Below, piece by piece: positions 34,811 to 36,019 of a stretch of DNA of 36,019 nt. The position numbers were made by a program, and so were the translations under genes. The notes under the pieces were generated by a model. That model did not search any database. It was not told the DNA's origin and worked only from the letters and a program-made list of their open reading frames with translations. The DNA lies in contig RGZI01000009.1 of assembly GCA_010031635.1 (NCBI GenBank), positions 1-36,019 on the forward strand. The letters run 5' to 3'. The stretch is from Actinomycetota bacterium. GTDB lineage: Bacteria > Actinomycetota > Actinomycetes > Nanopelagicales > Nanopelagicaceae. The number at the start of each line of letters is the position of its first letter. Within the stretch, counting starts at the first letter, position 1.

Positions 34811-35701
34811 ATGTCGGGAGAGATACTAGTTATTGGAGCGTCAAATACTGATCTGACGGCATATGTAGATCGAATTCCAGATAGTGGTGAAACCATCCAT
34901 GGTAATAACTTCACCACGGGCTTTGGCGGCAAAGGCGCAAACCAAGCCGTGGCTGCTAAGCGAGCCGGTGCTAACGTTGCATTGATTGCTGGTTTAGGTG
35001 CAGATATTTTTGGCGAAAATACCAAGGAACATTTGGAAACAGAAGGTATTGATACATCAGGGATTTTCTGCGGTAAACAGCCAAGCGGTGTCGCACATAT
35101 TTGGGTCGACGCGAAAGGTGAAAATCGCATCATCATTGTTCCTGGCGCTAATCTGGAACTGACTGAAGAGTTTATAAGTAATGCTGTTCTGAAGTGTGTA
35201 AATCTTTCAATTGTTATAGCCCAATGTGAACTTCCGCAAGAGTTTGCCATCGCCGCATTTAAAAGTGCAAAAGGGAAAGGTGCAATAACGATTTTGAATC
35301 CAGCACCAGCAGCTAAGTTATCCTCAGAATTAATTTCACTTTCGGATTGGATAATTCCAAATCAGATTGAATTTGAATTACTTGCCAAAGAAATTACTGG
35401 TAAAGATATAGTTGAAAAAATAGAGAACTTTTATCCAGATAAAAACCTATTAGTAACTTTAGGATCCGATGGAGCGATCTTGCGAACCAACCAGGGCGAG
35501 ATAATTAAAGTCACCGCACCAAAAACTGAAGTTATTGATACAACTGGCGCAGGTGATGGCTTTGTTGGCGCATTTGCCGCGGCACTAAATTCTGGAAATG
35601 AATTGCGTGCTGCTCTAGAGTTTGCAATTAAATTTGCCTCAAATTCAGTCAGTAAAAAAGGAGCTCAATCCTCTTACCCAACTGATTTAAAAATCAATTA
35701 G
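34811..35701 (+). CDS. Ribokinase-like PfkB-family sugar kinase
   Basis: A 296-residue cytosolic kinase. The N-terminal signature is TGFGGKGANQAVAAKRAGA near residue 40. The C-terminal signature VIDTTGAGDGFVGAFAAAL near 245 contains the catalytic Asp and the anion hole. NPAPAAKL and IIPNQIEFELLA fit ribokinase best. It may phosphorylate ribose, or a deoxy sugar acid such as 2-keto-3-deoxygluconate from the neighbouring dehydratases; KDG kinases belong to the same family, so the substrate is open. The stop overlaps the convergent small gene by 4 nt. Confidence 0.87.
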   Translation: MSGEILVIGASNTDLTAYVDRIPDSGETIHGNNFTTGFGGKGANQAVAAKRAGANVALIAGLGADIFGENTKEHLETEGIDTSGIFCGKQPSGVAHIWVDAKGENRIIIVPGANLELTEEFISNAVLKCVNLSIVIAQCELPQEFAIAAFKSAKGKGAITILNPAPAAKLSSELISLSDWIIPNQIEFELLAKEITGKDIVEKIENFYPDKNLLVTLGSDGAILRTNQGEIIKVTAPKTEVIDTTGAGDGFVGAFAAALNSGNELRAALEFAIKFASNSVSKKGAQSSYPTDLKIN

Positions 35702-35811
35702 CAAAAACAACGGTCTGCAGGTGCAACATCGGCGAGCGCTTCTTCAATATGTTCTCCACAACCCTCCCAGGTTGGTTTGTTGCAATTTGTACATGTAACC
35801 TGCTTGCACAT
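35698..35811 (-). CDS. Small Cys-rich conserved protein (zinc-ribbon-like), 37 residues
   Basis: A 37-residue protein with six cysteines: MCKQVTCTNC at the start, PTWEGCGEHIEEALA in the middle and DRCFC at the end. I recall the same layout (CK.VTC..C.K.TW.GCG.H...VLA.V....RC.C) in small uncharacterised proteins of many actinobacteria; this is from memory. GGAGG stands 6 nt before the ATG, which is strong support that it is translated. The cysteines could hold zinc. It is convergent with the ribokinase-like gene and overlaps its stop by 4 nt. Confidence 0.75.
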   Translation of the reverse strand: MCKQVTCTNCNKPTWEGCGEHIEEALADVAPADRCFC

Positions 35812-35975
35812 ACTGCCCTCCTCACATCTATTAAGTGATATCAACTCAATTATCCTAAATGCCGGATAGCTATTCAGAGTAATTTGGCGGAATTTTAAGT
35901 TTCGGTGGGTACTCTGTACCTTCTAAAGTAAGTCAAATACTCTCAATACTTGATCTCACCACTTAAGGATCCTAA
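35812..35975. other. Divergent intergenic region
   Basis: 164 nt between the small Cys-rich gene (minus) and the partial gene at the right edge (plus). It should carry both promoters. TACTCT occurs at about 35915 and again near 35938, and a TGATATCA palindrome lies near 35838. No hairpin or RNA gene is apparent. Confidence 0.4.
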
Positions 35976-36019
35976 ATGCCACATACTGCGCCCAAGAAAG
36001 TTTTTACCCACCGCGAAAT
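35976..36019 (+). CDS. Start of an unidentified gene (runs off right edge)
   Basis: ATG with AAGGA 6-7 nt upstream opens a frame MPHTAPKKVFTHRE that continues beyond the window. Fourteen residues are too few to name a family. Confidence 0.55.
   Translation, partial: MPHTAPKKVFTHRE

Overview
The window looks like the chromosome of a small-genome, low-GC freshwater actinobacterium, close to the acI lineage (Ca. Nanopelagicales / Planktophila type). The gene order tilS-hpt-ftsH-folE-folP-folB-folK-panC-nadB-nadC-coaX-lysS-(argA-like)-clpC is a typical actinobacterial arrangement. The DNA is AT-rich by eye, genes overlap by 1-8 nt, and several genes have a TAnnnT -10 box only 6-8 nt before the ATG, which suggests leaderless mRNAs. 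The lineage call is inferred from gene order and protein resemblance only.

Layout. 1-3612: the start of an exported beta-propeller-like protein (minus), proC (minus), a Cys-rich conserved protein (plus) and radA (plus). 3615-10006: a minus-strand block read from right to left as lysS, a GNAT acetyltransferase, clpC, a damaged SDR and a DoxX-Rieske fusion. 10025-20714: a long minus-strand operon read from right to left as an enolase-superfamily dehydratase, tilS, hpt, ftsH, the folate genes, panC, nadB, nadC and coaX. It covers tRNA modification, purine salvage, membrane proteolysis and folate, pantothenate/CoA and NAD synthesis. 20786-26357: an NlpC/P60 cell-wall hydrolase, an ABC-2 transporter pair, an exported nuclease with LTD and PASTA modules, and an EamA transporter (all minus). 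26466-27104: a SPOUT rRNA/tRNA methyltransferase (plus). 27110-35701: a sugar-acid catabolism island with two EamA paralogues, mannonate dehydratase, methylmalonate-semialdehyde dehydrogenase, an SDR, a zinc alcohol dehydrogenase, a second enolase-superfamily dehydratase and a ribokinase-like kinase. The right edge has a 37-residue Cys-rich protein and the start of another gene.

Two things stand out. First, six genes (SDR, coaX, nadC, ftsH, uxuA, enolase-superfamily dehydratase 2) each lack an internal block of about 15-65 codons. In each, the downstream part of the same protein is present but out of frame or behind a new stop. Several of these genes are normally essential, so a shared assembly or amplification artefact is the leading explanation, and the intact genes should be assumed in the living cell. 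Second, the only gene-free stretch over 300 nt (32153-32607) holds a compact, strongly structured element on the minus strand. It has GNRA-capped hairpins, a long-range closing helix, a possible pseudoknot and a -10 box, and is a candidate unclassified non-coding RNA of about 330 nt.
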